A DNA stretch of 52,565 bases, taken from contig CAIQHM010000002.1 of assembly GCA_903871555.1 (NCBI GenBank), positions 1-52,565 on the forward strand, read 5' to 3'. The DNA comes from an uncultured Actinomycetes bacterium. Lineage in GTDB: Bacteria; Actinomycetota; Actinomycetes; Nanopelagicales; Nanopelagicaceae. Positions 1 to 10,465 of the stretch are shown here, piece by piece. The translations under genes and the position numbers were made by a program. The notes beneath the pieces are model-generated. The model was not told where the DNA came from and did not search any database. It saw only the letters and a program-made list of their open reading frames with translations. Every line of letters starts with the position of its first letter. Position 1 is the stretch's first letter.

Positions 1-50
1 AACAACTAAGCCAAATGATTTATACATACATATAAGTAGTGAAACTGTGG

Positions 51-121
51 AGCGGGTGACCGGGATCGAACCGGCATGGCCAGCTTGGAAGGCTGGGGCT
101 CTACCATTGAGCTACACCCGC
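51..121 (-). tRNA. tRNA-Gly (anticodon TCC)
   Basis: Reverse complement GCGGGTGTAGCTCAATGGTAGAGCCCCAGCCTTCCAAGCTGGCCATGCCGGTTCGATCCCGGTCACCCGCT folds as a tRNA; anticodon loop CTTCCAA, T-arm GGTTCGATCC. Confidence 0.95.
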
Positions 122-370
122 AGATTTCGTGCGATACGCATGAATTGAGCGTGAACCAGCGGTTATGTTACACCGCTCGGGTGTAGAGCTCTGCCCACCT
201 TTGGAAATCACCCTCAAACACGCGTGAATTTTCCTTGGAATTTGGTGTGTGGTTTCGAGGTCTACTAATAAGTAAGCACTAATCTCAGTTTTATCTTCCT
301 CCGGCTTGTGCGCCGTGAATGCCCACGGGGTCGCAAACACCCCCGATACCAAAATCAGAAAGGTTCGTCC

Positions 371-1801
371 ATGCTAGATAGTTTCTTCAAAATATCTGAA
401 CGTGGCTCAACCGTAGGTCGCGAAGTTCGTGGTGGTTTCGTCACGTTCTTCACAATGGCTTACATCGTGGCGCTTAACCCGTTGATTATCGGTCTTTCAA
501 AAGATGCTGACGGAAAGTTCCTCGGAGGTGGAGACGCTCCAAACCTTGCGGCAATTGCTGCAACTACTGCGCTAGTCGCAGGTGTACTCACAATCCTGAT
601 GGGCGTAGTTGGAAACTTTCCACTAGCGCTCGCAACTGGTCTTGGTCTTAACACTTTCGTTGCAGTTGGTATTGCTTCGAAAATGTCATGGGCTGATGCA
701 ATGGGACTTGTTGTTCTTGAAGGAATAATTATTACCGTTCTCGTTCTAACTGGTTTTAGAGGAGCGGTATTCCGTGCAGTTCCTGCACAATTAAAGATTG
801 CTATCTCTGTAGGTATCGGTCTATTCATCGCGCTAATCGGTTTGGTTGATGCCGGCTTCGTTCGTCGTACAGGTTCTGGTCCAGTACCAGTAACACTTGG
901 CGATGGCGGAACACTTGTTGGATGGCCAATCGTTGTATTCGCATTTGGTCTTTTCTTGATGATCGGTTTGATGGTCAAGAAGGTAAAGGGTGCGATTCTT
1001 ATTGCGATTATCGTTGCAACTGGCGTAGCTATTGCAATTGAATCAGCATTCAAAATTGGTCCAAACTTTGATGGTAAGAATGTAAATCCAAAGGGCTGGG
1101 GACTAAACGTTCCAAAGCTTCCTTCGGACATAATTTCAACACCAGACTTTGGAATCCTTGGACACTTCAGCCTCTTCGGTTCATTTAGCCGAATTTCACT
1201 TGTAGCTGGAATCCTCTTCGTATTCACTCTTTTGCTATCTGACTTCTTCGATACTGTCGGAACAGTTACGGCGATCGGACACGAATCAGGGCTGATTGAC
1301 AGCAAGGGCGATGTTCCAAATAACGACAAGGTGCTCTTTGTTGACTCAGTGGCTGCAATGGCCGGTGGAGCTGCAAGCATCTCTTCAAACACCAGCTACA
1401 TCGAATCAGCAGCAGGTGTTGGTGAAGGTGCTCGTACAGGTTTGGCATCAGTAACAACTGGTGTCCTATTCTTGTTGACCACATTCCTTTCACCACTTGT
1501 TGCAGTAATTCCTTACGAAGCAGCAACTCCTGCACTTGTGATCGTCGGATTCTTGATGATGACACAGATCAAGGGCTTGGATTGGGCTGACTATGGAATT
1601 GCAATTCCTGCATTCCTAACAATTATCTTGATGCCATTTACTTACAATATTTCTGTAGGTATCGGCGCAGGATTCGTTTCACATGTTGTGGTCCGTTGGA
1701 TCCAAGGTCGTCGCAGCGAAGTTCACCCACTGCTTCTCTTGGTTTCAGGTCTCTTCATGGTCTACTTCTTGAGCTCTCCAATTAATGCTTGGATCGGCTA
1801 A
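371..1801 (+). CDS. NCS2 family purine (hypoxanthine/guanine-type) permease
   Basis: Protein MLDSFFKISERGSTVGREVRGGFVTFFTMAYIVALNP... is typical of AzgA/PbuG NCS2 permeases; the start at ATG 371 fits the family better than the upstream 308 start. Confidence 0.88.
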   Translation: MLDSFFKISERGSTVGREVRGGFVTFFTMAYIVALNPLIIGLSKDADGKFLGGGDAPNLAAIAATTALVAGVLTILMGVVGNFPLALATGLGLNTFVAVGIASKMSWADAMGLVVLEGIIITVLVLTGFRGAVFRAVPAQLKIAISVGIGLFIALIGLVDAGFVRRTGSGPVPVTLGDGGTLVGWPIVVFAFGLFLMIGLMVKKVKGAILIAIIVATGVAIAIESAFKIGPNFDGKNVNPKGWGLNVPKLPSDIISTPDFGILGHFSLFGSFSRISLVAGILFVFTLLLSDFFDTVGTVTAIGHESGLIDSKGDVPNNDKVLFVDSVAAMAGGAASISSNTSYIESAAGVGEGARTGLASVTTGVLFLLTTFLSPLVAVIPYEAATPALVIVGFLMMTQIKGLDWADYGIAIPAFLTIILMPFTYNISVGIGAGFVSHVVVRWIQGRRSEVHPLLLLVSGLFMVYFLSSPINAWIG

Positions 1802-1825
1802 TTAAGTAGTAGCAAAGTAATTGGG

Positions 1826-1857
1826 AAGGGCTCGGGGGAAACTTCGGGCCCTTTTCT
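1826..1857 (+). terminator. Rho-independent terminator after NCS2 permease
   Basis: AAGGGCTCG-ggggaaactt-CGGGCCCTT stem (one G-T pair) followed by TTTTCT. Confidence 0.7.
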
Positions 1858-1924
1858 CATGGCTGCGGTAATTCATGATGGTTTTGGGAGGGGAATTTAG
1901 GGCTTAGAATTCGGACTTACGCCG

Positions 1925-2000
1925 CGGGGCGTAGCGTAGTGGCTAGCGCGCCTGCTTTGGGAGCAGGAGACCGGAGGTTCGAATCCTCTCGCCCCGACCA
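1925..2000 (+). tRNA. tRNA-Pro (anticodon TGG), encoded CCA end
   Basis: CGGGGCGTAGCGTAGTGGCTAGCGCGCCTGCTTTGGGAGCAGGAGACCGGAGGTTCGAATCCTCTCGCCCCGACCA; anticodon loop TTTGGGA. Confidence 0.95.
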
Positions 2001-2038
2001 GAACTCTTAATACTTAAGAAAATAACGCTAGGAGCAAT

Positions 2039-3325
2039 GTGAAAAGCGCAGTCGAAACTCTCTCCCCAACTCGTGTAAAACTTTCAATCGAAGTTACATT
2101 TGAAGAATTAGAACCACATATTTCAAACGCTTATAAAGCACTTGGCGAACGCATCAATATTCCTGGTTTCCGTAAGGGCAAAGTTCCACAAGCAATGATT
2201 GAACAACGCGTTGGTCGCCCAGCAATTTTGGATGAAGCAATTAATGCATCACTTTCACCTTTTTATGCCGCTGCCCTTAAAGAGCAAAGCATTTTTGTTA
2301 TCGGCCGCCCAAATATTGAAGTAACTGAACTTGTCGATCGTGAGAAGTTTTCATTTACTGCTGAAGTAGATGTTCGCCCAGAACTTAAGCTTCCAGATTT
2401 CTCAAAGATAACTTTGACCGTTGATGACGTTGTCGTTTCAGATACCGAAGTTGCAGAGCAAGTAGATGTTCTTCGTGCTCGATTCGGAACTTTGACTACC
2501 GTTGAAAAGGCTGTTGAAAATGGCGACTTCGTATCACTTGATTTAAATGCAACGATCAATGGTGAATCCGTTGAAGGCGGCACAGCAAATGACCTTTCAT
2601 ATGAAGTTGGCACAAACCGCATGGTTGATGGCTTAGATGAAGCGCTAATTGGATTGAAGGCTGGGGAATCTAAGCGCTTTGATACCAAGCTTGTTGGTCA
2701 GAAGGACGATGAGAAGGGTGCAGTCGATGCAACCGTTAAAGCAGTTAAGCATCGCGATCTTCCTGAATTAAATGATGAGTTCGCAAAGTTGGGTTCTGAA
2801 TTTGAAACCTTGGCCGAACTTCGCGCAGATATTCAAACTCGCCTCGAGCGCGTAAAGCATCTTGAACAAGGTGCACATGCTCGTGATCTTCTGGTTGAAA
2901 AATTGATTGCTGATATCGAAATTCCACTACCTGCAAATATCATTGAAGATGAAGTAAATGACCACCTTGAAAAAGAGGGGCGCCTTGAAGATGATGCGCA
3001 CCGCAAGGAAGTAACTGAAGAAGTAACTAAGTCGCTTACCCAAGAAATCCTCTTCGACAACATTGTTTCTGCCGAGAGCGTTTCGGTTAATGAGAATGAA
3101 CTGACTGAATATTTAATCCGTGCATCCCAGCGTTATGGAATGTCACCCGATCAATTCATCAAGGAAGTTTCTGAAGCCGGCCAAATCACAACAATGGTCG
3201 CTGAAGTTTCTAGAGCAAAGGCACTTGCCGGAGTTCTCTCTCGCGTGAAGGTTGTTACAACTTCAGGCAAGGAAGTAAACCTCGAAGAGTTGGCGCCAAA
3301 GCAAGCTGCTCCAGCCGCCGAATAA
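2039..3325 (+). CDS. tig: Trigger factor (peptidyl-prolyl isomerase chaperone)
   Basis: MKSAVETLSPTRVKLSIEVTFEELEP...INIPGFRKGKVPQAMIEQRVG ribosome-binding signature; GTG start; directly upstream of clpP. Confidence 0.95.
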   Translation: MKSAVETLSPTRVKLSIEVTFEELEPHISNAYKALGERINIPGFRKGKVPQAMIEQRVGRPAILDEAINASLSPFYAAALKEQSIFVIGRPNIEVTELVDREKFSFTAEVDVRPELKLPDFSKITLTVDDVVVSDTEVAEQVDVLRARFGTLTTVEKAVENGDFVSLDLNATINGESVEGGTANDLSYEVGTNRMVDGLDEALIGLKAGESKRFDTKLVGQKDDEKGAVDATVKAVKHRDLPELNDEFAKLGSEFETLAELRADIQTRLERVKHLEQGAHARDLLVEKLIADIEIPLPANIIEDEVNDHLEKEGRLEDDAHRKEVTEEVTKSLTQEILFDNIVSAESVSVNENELTEYLIRASQRYGMSPDQFIKEVSEAGQITTMVAEVSRAKALAGVLSRVKVVTTSGKEVNLEELAPKQAAPAAE

Positions 3326-3471
3326 TCTAGTTTCTACTTTTCTTTCTCTCAGGGCGAACAGCCCACGCCAGATTTTTGCCAATTTGCGGAAGCATTTGGC
3401 CTTAAACATTGTTAGTGTCATTACTAGGTTAAATAGGTTTAAAAAGTTCAATTAACAATCAGGAGGAAGTT

Positions 3472-4089
3472 GTGGATCTCATTACACCGCGTCTTGCGGG
3501 ATCAGCGCCAAGTGGCGGATTAGATGACCAGGTTTACAACCGGCTTCTAAAAGAACGCATTATCTTCCTAGGATCAGTTGTTGAAGATTCAATGGCTAAT
3601 GCGATTTCAGCGCAGCTACTTCTTCTTGCAGCTGAAGATCCAGATAAAGATATTTTCCTTTACATAAATTCACCAGGCGGATCTATCTCTGCCGGTATGG
3701 CAATTTATGACACTATGCAATACATCAATAACGATGTCGCAACTGTTGCAATGGGACTTGCTGCATCAATGGGTCAGTTCTTACTTTGCGCAGGTGCTGC
3801 CGGAAAGCGTTACGCACTTCCACACGCAAGAATCATGATGCACCAACCTTCAGGTGGCATCGGTGGAACAGCGTCAGATATCAAGATTCAAGCAGAGCAA
3901 ATGTCATTTACTAAGAAGAAGATGGCAGAACTTATTTCATTCCACACTGGACAGAAGCCAGAAACTATCGAAGCCGATTCAGATCGCGATCGTTGGTTCA
4001 CGGCTGAAGATGCTAAGACTTATGGTTTTGTTGATCATGTTGTTCGCTCTGCCGGACAGGTATCTGGAAGCGGAGGAACAGCGAAATGA
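3472..4089 (+). CDS. clpP1: ATP-dependent Clp protease proteolytic subunit 1
   Basis: ClpP fold with GLAASMG Ser, MMHQP His and Asp motifs; GTG start with SD aggaggaa. Confidence 0.95.
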   Translation: MDLITPRLAGSAPSGGLDDQVYNRLLKERIIFLGSVVEDSMANAISAQLLLLAAEDPDKDIFLYINSPGGSISAGMAIYDTMQYINNDVATVAMGLAASMGQFLLCAGAAGKRYALPHARIMMHQPSGGIGGTASDIKIQAEQMSFTKKKMAELISFHTGQKPETIEADSDRDRWFTAEDAKTYGFVDHVVRSAGQVSGSGGTAK

Positions 4090-4706
4090 TAAATAGCCCA
4101 ATAAATAGCCGTTATGTCTTGCCGACTATTGAAGAGAAAACTTCATATGGTTACAAGCGCTTAGATCCATATACAAAATTATTCGAAGAGCGCATTATCT
4201 TCTTAGGCCAAGCAATTGATGACACCGTTGCAAACGATGTTATGGCCCAACTTTTAACTCTGGAATCAATGGATCCAGATCGCGACATCATGATGTATAT
4301 CAACTCACCTGGTGGCTCTTTCACAGCGTTGACTGCAATTTATGACACGATGCAATTCGTTCGCCCAGATGTAATGACAATTTGTTTGGGACAAGCAGCA
4401 TCAGCCGCAGCAATCTTGCTTGCTGGTGGTGCTAAGGGAAAGCGTTACGCCCTTGAACATGCACGCATTTTGATTCACCAGCCATATAGCGAAGGTGGCG
4501 GACAGGGTTCAGATATTGAAATCCAAGCCCGCGAAATTATGCGTATGCGCACCTTGCTTGAAGAGATGTTGGTTAAGCACACTGTTAAAAGCGCAGAAGA
4601 AGTAACAAAAGATATTGAACGCGACAAGATTCTTACCGCAGCAGAAGCTGTCGAATACGGACTTATCGACCAAGTTATGGTGAGCCGTAAGGCATCAGCC
4701 AAGTAA
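4086..4706 (+). CDS. clpP2: ATP-dependent Clp protease proteolytic subunit 2
   Basis: Second ClpP paralogue ([13 protein letters not shown]); start overlaps clpP1 stop by 4 nt. Confidence 0.95.
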   Translation: MINSPINSRYVLPTIEEKTSYGYKRLDPYTKLFEERIIFLGQAIDDTVANDVMAQLLTLESMDPDRDIMMYINSPGGSFTALTAIYDTMQFVRPDVMTICLGQAASAAAILLAGGAKGKRYALEHARILIHQPYSEGGGQGSDIEIQAREIMRMRTLLEEMLVKHTVKSAEEVTKDIERDKILTAAEAVEYGLIDQVMVSRKASAK

Positions 4707-4718
4707 GTAGAAATAAAA

Positions 4719-4734
4719 TTCGCCTATAAGCGAA
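4719..4734. promoter_or_regulatory. Inverted repeat TTCGC-N6-GCGAA between clpP2 and clpX (possible operator)
   Basis: TTCGCCTATAAGCGAA, perfect 5-bp arms. Confidence 0.35.
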
Positions 4735-4741
4735 CAGAGTT

Positions 4742-4784
4742 AGGCTGGGATTTGCCCGCAAGAATCGGGGCAAAGTCCTAGCCT
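4742..4784 (+). terminator. Long hairpin (terminator-like) after clpP2, right arm overlapping the putative clpX -10
   Basis: AGGCTGGGATTTGCCC-gcaagaatcg-GGGCAAAGTCCTAGCCT: about 16 bp with one G bulge and one wobble; followed by TCTCTT and ATG. Confidence 0.5.
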
Positions 4785-4790
4785 TCTCTT

Positions 4791-6098
4791 ATGAATACGC
4801 GCATTGGTGAATCAGGCGATCTCTTGAAATGTTCTTTCTGCGGCAAGACCCAGAAGCAGGTTAAGAAGTTAATCGCTGGTCCTGGCGTATATATCTGCGA
4901 TGAATGTATTGAACTCTGTAATGAAATTATTATTGAAGAACTTGAAGAGACAAGTTCGCTAGGACTTGCTGAACTTCCAAAGCCGCAAGAGATTTATGAA
5001 TTCCTAGATCAATATGTAGTTGGTCAAGACCGTGCGAAGAAATCTCTTTCCGTCGCCGTCTATAACCACTACAAGCGTGTTCAATCTGGCGAATCAAAGC
5101 GCGAAGAATCAATTGAATTATCTAAGTCAAACATTTTAATTCTCGGCCCAACAGGCTGTGGCAAGACATTGCTTGCGCAAACTTTGGCAAGAATGTTGAA
5201 CGTTCCATTTGCGATTGCAGATGCAACTGCTTTAACTGAAGCTGGATATGTTGGCGAAGATGTTGAAAACATTTTACTCAAGCTAATCCAAGCAGCTGAT
5301 TATGATGTCAAAAAGGCTGAAACCGGCATTATTTATATTGATGAAATCGATAAGGTTGCACGAAAGAGCGAGAACCCATCGATTACTCGCGATGTTTCAG
5401 GTGAAGGTGTGCAACAAGCGCTTCTGAAGATTCTTGAAGGCACAACAGCTGCTGTTCCACCACAAGGTGGCCGCAAGCACCCACATCAAGAATTTTTACA
5501 AATCGATACAACAAATATTCTCTTTATCGTTGGCGGTGCATTTGCTGGCCTCGAAAAGATTATTGAGGGGCGCAAAGGCAAAGCCGGTGTTGGATTCAAT
5601 GCAACACTTCAAAGCGCTGAAGAGAATGCAGCTAAAGATTTCTTCGCTGATGTAATGCCAGAAGATTTATTGAAGTTTGGAATGATTCCTGAATTTATTG
5701 GCCGTCTGCCAATTCTTACAAGTGTCGAGAACTTGGATCGACCTGCACTTATGGAAATTCTTACCGAACCAAAGAATGCGCTAGTAAAGCAATATCAGAA
5801 GTTATTTGAACTAGATGATGTTGAACTCGAATTCTCGCCAGAAGCACTTGAAGTTGTGGCCGATCTAGCAATAAAGCGCGGCACTGGGGCACGCGGGCTT
5901 CGCGCAATTATGGAAGAAACACTTCTTGGTGTGATGTATGAAATTCCATCAAAACCAGATGTCGCAAAGGTGATAATTACGCCACAAGCTGTTCTAAAAG
6001 AAGCGGCTCCAACATTGGTAAATCGCCCAGTGGGTGGTCCAAAGCGTCAAAGTAAGGCTGAGAAAGCCGAGAAGAGTTCAGAAGAGAAGAGCGCTTAA
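4791..6098 (+). CDS. clpX: ATP-dependent Clp protease ATP-binding subunit ClpX
   Basis: N-terminal zinc finger [26 protein letters not shown], Walker [12 protein letters not shown]+ motifs. Confidence 0.97.
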   Translation: MNTRIGESGDLLKCSFCGKTQKQVKKLIAGPGVYICDECIELCNEIIIEELEETSSLGLAELPKPQEIYEFLDQYVVGQDRAKKSLSVAVYNHYKRVQSGESKREESIELSKSNILILGPTGCGKTLLAQTLARMLNVPFAIADATALTEAGYVGEDVENILLKLIQAADYDVKKAETGIIYIDEIDKVARKSENPSITRDVSGEGVQQALLKILEGTTAAVPPQGGRKHPHQEFLQIDTTNILFIVGGAFAGLEKIIEGRKGKAGVGFNATLQSAEENAAKDFFADVMPEDLLKFGMIPEFIGRLPILTSVENLDRPALMEILTEPKNALVKQYQKLFELDDVELEFSPEALEVVADLAIKRGTGARGLRAIMEETLLGVMYEIPSKPDVAKVIITPQAVLKEAAPTLVNRPVGGPKRQSKAEKAEKSSEEKSA

Positions 6099-6114
6099 TC
6101 TAGACTCATCTCCT

Positions 6115-8715
6115 ATGAGCGAGGGCAATAAATCTAATAAGAAAGAGTTGGCAGCCGCATTCGCACCTGCCGACATTGAAGCCCCTCTGTATCAAAAATG
6201 GTTATTGGCTGGTTACTTCACTGCAGATGCAAAATCTTCTAAACCACCATTCACAATTGTTATTCCGCCACCGAATGTAACTGGAAGTTTGCATATCGGT
6301 CACGCACTTGATCACACACTGCAAGATGTATTAATTCGAATGAAGCGAATGAAAGGTTTTGAAGCTCTCTGGCTTCCTGGAATGGATCATGCCGGAATTG
6401 CAACGCAAAATGTTGTTGAAAAACAATTAGCAACACAGGGACTATCTAGACATGATTTAGGGCGCGAAAAATTTGTAGCAAAAGTTTGGGAATGGAAAGC
6501 GGAATCAGGTGGCTTAATCCTTGACCAGATGAAACGACTCGGCGATTCAGTTGATTGGTCTCGCGAGCGTTTCACTATGGATGCCGGACTTTCAAAGGCA
6601 GTTCTGGAAATATTTAAGCGGTTATACGATGCCGAATTAATTTATCGCGCGGAACGAATCATCAACTGGTGTCCAAGATGTTTAACAGCGCTTTCGGATA
6701 TTGAAGTAGAACATAGCGATGATTCAGGCGAATTCGTTCAAGTTCGTTACGGCGACGACGATGTTTCTATCGTTGTTGCGACTACGCGTGCTGAAACAAT
6801 GATGGGTGATGGCGCAGTAGCCGTTCATCCTGATGACCCAAGATATAAAGATTTAATTGGCAAGAAAGTCTTGTTGCCACTCGTGAATCGAATGATTCCG
6901 ATTATCGCTGATGAATTAGTTGACCCAGAATTTGGAACCGGTGCGGTAAAAGTAACTGGCGCCCACGATCCAAATGACTTTGAAATGGCGATGCGCCATG
7001 GAATCGAAATGCCAATCATCATGAATGAACACGGCGTTATGGCTAATTCAGGAACTCGCTTTGATGGCATGGATCGTTTCGATGCGCGCAAAGAAGTGGT
7101 TGAAGAACTTCGCAAGATGGGACGCATCGTTGCAGAGAAGCGACCTTACATTCACGCAGTTGGGCACTGTCAACGTTGCGATACAACGGTAGAACCAAGA
7201 CTTTCAAAACAATGGTTTGTGAAAGTTGCGCCACTTGCAAAGGCTGCGGGAGATGCAGTTCGTGATGGCAGAATTAAAATTGAACCAGAAGAGTTAGCGC
7301 CAAGATATTTTGACTGGATAGATAACATGCATGACTGGTGTATCTCCCGCCAACTTTGGTGGGGACATCAGATTCCGGTTTATTACGGACCAAATGGCGA
7401 AGTTGTTGTTTGTGGACCAGATGATGTTCCACCTGCAGGTTATGTGCAAGATCCAGATGTTTTAGATACCTGGTTCTCTTCAGGCTTGTGGCCATTTTCG
7501 ACTTTAGGTTGGCCCGACAAGACTGATGATCTTGCGAAGTTTTTCCCAACCAGCGTGCTTGTTACTGGGTATGACATTTTATTCTTCTGGGTTGCGCGCA
7601 TGGTTCTGCTCGGATTATTTGTAACTGATGGCATCGCACCATTCCACACGATTGCACTTCACGGTTTAGTCCGCGATCGCTTTGGCAAGAAGATGAGTAA
7701 GTCTCGCGGAAATACCGTTGATCCAATTGAGTTCATGGATAAATATGGTTCAGATGCACTTCGTTTCTCGCTTGCAAGAGGTGCCAATCCAGGAAGCGAT
7801 CAAGCAATCGCGGAAGAATGGATAGGCGGATCTCGAAACTTTGCTACAAAGCTCTGGAATGCTTCGCGTTTTGCAATCATGAATGGTGCAAATATTGATG
7901 GTGAAGTTCCAACATTTAATTCACTTAACGCGATTGATCAATGGATCTTGACCCGTCTCGATGAAACTGTTGAATCGGTCGACCAACTTCTCGAGAAGTT
8001 CGAATTTGCAAAAGCTTGTGAAATTATTTATCACTTCGCTTGGGATGATTTGTGTGATTGGTATCTCGAACTTTCCAAGGCAACCTTTGCCGCCGGGGGA
8101 TATGCCGCTGCGAATTCAAAGCGGGTATTGGGTCATGTTCTTGATCAATTACTTCGCTTGATGCATCCAACAATGCCATTCATTACCGAAGAGCTCTGGT
8201 GTTCATTTACTGGTGGCGAAACATTGGTAACAGCAGCATGGCCAAAATCTAATTCTGAAAACCGAAGCGAAGATTCAAAACAAATCGTTGCACAATTGCA
8301 AGATCTAACAACTGAAATTCGTAGATTTAGAAATGATCAAGGTATAAAAACTTCAGCAAAAGTAGGGGCCAATTTTATTGGCCTCGATGCACTCTCTAAA
8401 TACGAAGCTGCTATTCGCCAGGTTTGTCGGATCGAACCAATCACCGGAAGTGCAAGCGCGGCTATCGAAGTCGGTAAGGTAAAAATTGAATTCGATTTAA
8501 CTGGCGCAGTCGATGTTGTTGCCGAACGTGCGCGCTTAACGAAGGACTTAGCCACTGCCGAGAAAGATCGGGCAACTGCCAAAGTTAAATTAGAAAATGA
8601 AGGATTTATGGCTAAGGCACCGATGGAAGTTGTTCAAGAGATCAGAGAGCGACTTGCTCAGACAAGTTCTGATATTGAAAGTATTACTGCGCAACTTTCG
8701 GCGCTTCCAAAATAG
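6115..8715 (+). CDS. valS: Valyl-tRNA synthetase
   Basis: PPPNVTGSLHIGHAL (HIGH) and KMSKSRGN (KMSKS) motifs, C-terminal coiled coil; ATG at 6115 preceded by TAGACT. Confidence 0.96.
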   Translation: MSEGNKSNKKELAAAFAPADIEAPLYQKWLLAGYFTADAKSSKPPFTIVIPPPNVTGSLHIGHALDHTLQDVLIRMKRMKGFEALWLPGMDHAGIATQNVVEKQLATQGLSRHDLGREKFVAKVWEWKAESGGLILDQMKRLGDSVDWSRERFTMDAGLSKAVLEIFKRLYDAELIYRAERIINWCPRCLTALSDIEVEHSDDSGEFVQVRYGDDDVSIVVATTRAETMMGDGAVAVHPDDPRYKDLIGKKVLLPLVNRMIPIIADELVDPEFGTGAVKVTGAHDPNDFEMAMRHGIEMPIIMNEHGVMANSGTRFDGMDRFDARKEVVEELRKMGRIVAEKRPYIHAVGHCQRCDTTVEPRLSKQWFVKVAPLAKAAGDAVRDGRIKIEPEELAPRYFDWIDNMHDWCISRQLWWGHQIPVYYGPNGEVVVCGPDDVPPAGYVQDPDVLDTWFSSGLWPFSTLGWPDKTDDLAKFFPTSVLVTGYDILFFWVARMVLLGLFVTDGIAPFHTIALHGLVRDRFGKKMSKSRGNTVDPIEFMDKYGSDALRFSLARGANPGSDQAIAEEWIGGSRNFATKLWNASRFAIMNGANIDGEVPTFNSLNAIDQWILTRLDETVESVDQLLEKFEFAKACEIIYHFAWDDLCDWYLELSKATFAAGGYAAANSKRVLGHVLDQLLRLMHPTMPFITEELWCSFTGGETLVTAAWPKSNSENRSEDSKQIVAQLQDLTTEIRRFRNDQGIKTSAKVGANFIGLDALSKYEAAIRQVCRIEPITGSASAAIEVGKVKIEFDLTGAVDVVAERARLTKDLATAEKDRATAKVKLENEGFMAKAPMEVVQEIRERLAQTSSDIESITAQLSALPK

Positions 8716-8717
8716 AG

Positions 8718-10073
8718 ATGGTTACAGCTGAAGAATTAGAAGTTCTTAAAGTTATTGAAGCCGCACTTATTAAGCGTTGGCCTGAGAACCAGATTGAACC
8801 TTCACTGGAGCGGATTGCAGCACTTGTTGATGCTCTTGGTTCGCCTCAACTCTCTTTTCCTACGATTCATATCGGTGGGACCAATGGCAAGACCAGCACA
8901 GCGCGAATGGTTGATGCGCTCTTTACCGAACTTGAATATCGAACTGGCCGCTTCACGAGCCCACATTTAGAGAGCTTCTTAGAACGAATTTCAATAAAGG
9001 GCGAAGCGATTAGCCCAGCAGAACTAATTGCTACCTATAACGATATTGCGCTCTATTTAGATTTAATTGATAGCAGATCAGAACATCCAATTTCCTATTT
9101 CGAAGCGCTTACCGCACTTGCATTTGCCGCATTCGCTGAACATCCAGTTGATATCGGCATTATCGAAGTTGGAATGGGTGGCGATTGGGATGCCACCAAT
9201 GTTATTCAGAGTGCAGTATCGGTATTGATGCCGATTGGTTTAGACCATACTGAATATCTGGGCGAAACAATTGAAGAGATTGCTAAGACAAAAGCGGGAA
9301 TTATTAAACCAGAATCACATGTGGTCCTTGCAGCACAAGAGCCTGAAGTTGCTCGAATCCTTCTAGAGAAAGTCTTAGAGAAATCTGCAATTCCTTATCG
9401 TGAAGGAATTGAATTCGCGCTGATACGTCGCGACATTGCAGTGGGCGGACAACTAATTTCAGTCAGGGGAGTGCATGGTGAATACAACGATATTTATCTT
9501 CCGCTGCATGGCGCGCATCAAGCAGCAAATGCAGCTGTAGCGATTGCAACTGTAGAAGCGTTTGTTGGGGTCAAGTTGGATGAAGATTTAGTCACAACAG
9601 CTTTTGCAAATGTCTCGTCTCCAGGACGCCTTGAAATCTTGCATCGAGACCCAACAGTCATCGTTGATGCGGCCCATAATCCTCACGGCGCTAAAGCATT
9701 GGCCGAAACTATTCGCAGTGAATTCGATTTTGAATCTGTTTTTTGCGTACTTGGAATCCTTGGCGATAAAGATGTAAAGGGCTTCTTGAAAGCACTTGAA
9801 CCAGTTGTTGATCGGTTAGTTGTTACCAAATCTGATTCGCCTCGAGCACTTCCTGTTGCTGATCTTTTTGCGCAAGCCGTAGAAATATTTGGCCATGATC
9901 GGGTATTTAAGGAAGATGATTTGGCTTCGGCAATTACATATGCAATGGAGCAGGTGACGCTAATTAATCAGGTAAGTGATGGAGTCAGCGCAGTAGTAAT
10001 AACTGGATCTGTTGTTACTGCCGGAAGTGCCCGAGTGATATTAAAGAAAATAGGAAGAGCAGAAGAAAAATGA
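8718..10073 (+). CDS. folC: Bifunctional folylpolyglutamate/dihydrofolate synthase
   Basis: IGGTNGKTSTARM P-loop and VDAAHNPHGAKAL motif; follows valS as in many Actinobacteria. Confidence 0.94.
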   Translation: MVTAEELEVLKVIEAALIKRWPENQIEPSLERIAALVDALGSPQLSFPTIHIGGTNGKTSTARMVDALFTELEYRTGRFTSPHLESFLERISIKGEAISPAELIATYNDIALYLDLIDSRSEHPISYFEALTALAFAAFAEHPVDIGIIEVGMGGDWDATNVIQSAVSVLMPIGLDHTEYLGETIEEIAKTKAGIIKPESHVVLAAQEPEVARILLEKVLEKSAIPYREGIEFALIRRDIAVGGQLISVRGVHGEYNDIYLPLHGAHQAANAAVAIATVEAFVGVKLDEDLVTTAFANVSSPGRLEILHRDPTVIVDAAHNPHGAKALAETIRSEFDFESVFCVLGILGDKDVKGFLKALEPVVDRLVVTKSDSPRALPVADLFAQAVEIFGHDRVFKEDDLASAITYAMEQVTLINQVSDGVSAVVITGSVVTAGSARVILKKIGRAEEK

Positions 10074-10402
10074 GAATACTAAGCGCTGCGGTATTGAGCA
10101 TGGAATCTTTTGTAATGGGATTTGCTGTACTACTAGCGATGGGCGAGCACACTGGTAGCGCCCTTTCAATTGGTGGAGTGATAGCAATTCTGCAATTGCT
10201 TTGCGCTGGCCTAATGAAAAAGAAAATTGGCTGGGTAATTGGCTCAATCTTGCAGATAGCAATGATTGGTTATGGGTATGTGGTGACCCCGATGTATTTC
10301 ATGGGCGTACTTTTTGCAGCGCTTTGGATCGCGGCATTTGTGGTTGGCCGTAAGGGTGAGGCGATTCGGGCCGAACTTCTAAGGCAAAAGCCCCTTAAAT
10401 AG
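10070..10402 (+). CDS. DUF4233 family small membrane protein
   Basis: 110 aa hydrophobic protein overlapping the folC stop by 4 nt; position and composition match the actinobacterial DUF4233 protein. Confidence 0.75.
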   Translation: MRILSAAVLSMESFVMGFAVLLAMGEHTGSALSIGGVIAILQLLCAGLMKKKIGWVIGSILQIAMIGYGYVVTPMYFMGVLFAALWIAAFVVGRKGEAIRAELLRQKPLK

Positions 10403-10465
10403 CTTCTCGACTTGGGCAAAATCGCGGATTAAGAACTTTTGGGCGCTCGCATTAGACTAACGCCC

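Noticed and set aside
36-60. AAGTAGTGA...GGGTGACCGGG near the window start resembles part of the module at 50258
   Set aside because: The GGGTGACCGGG part is the 3' side of tRNA-Gly on the minus strand and the heptamer alone is easily met by chance; no second module or CCGG hairpin pair belongs to it.
101-352. 83-aa minus-strand ORF overlapping tRNA-Gly
   Set aside because: Overlaps a clear tRNA gene and has no recognisable protein signature.
460-1392. 310-aa minus-strand ORF opposite the NCS2 permease gene
   Set aside because: Low-complexity Ser/Thr/Ile/Pro-rich antisense shadow of a confidently identified gene; no recognisable domain. The same applies to the other antisense ORFs (2263-2688, 17023-17394, 27362-27766, 33108-33641, 37762-38175, 49467-50018 and similar).
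4719-4734. Calling TTCGCCTATAAGCGAA a definite ClgR operator
   Set aside because: Spacer between CGC and GCG is 6 nt, not the 5 nt I recall for ClgR sites; kept only as a generic inverted repeat.
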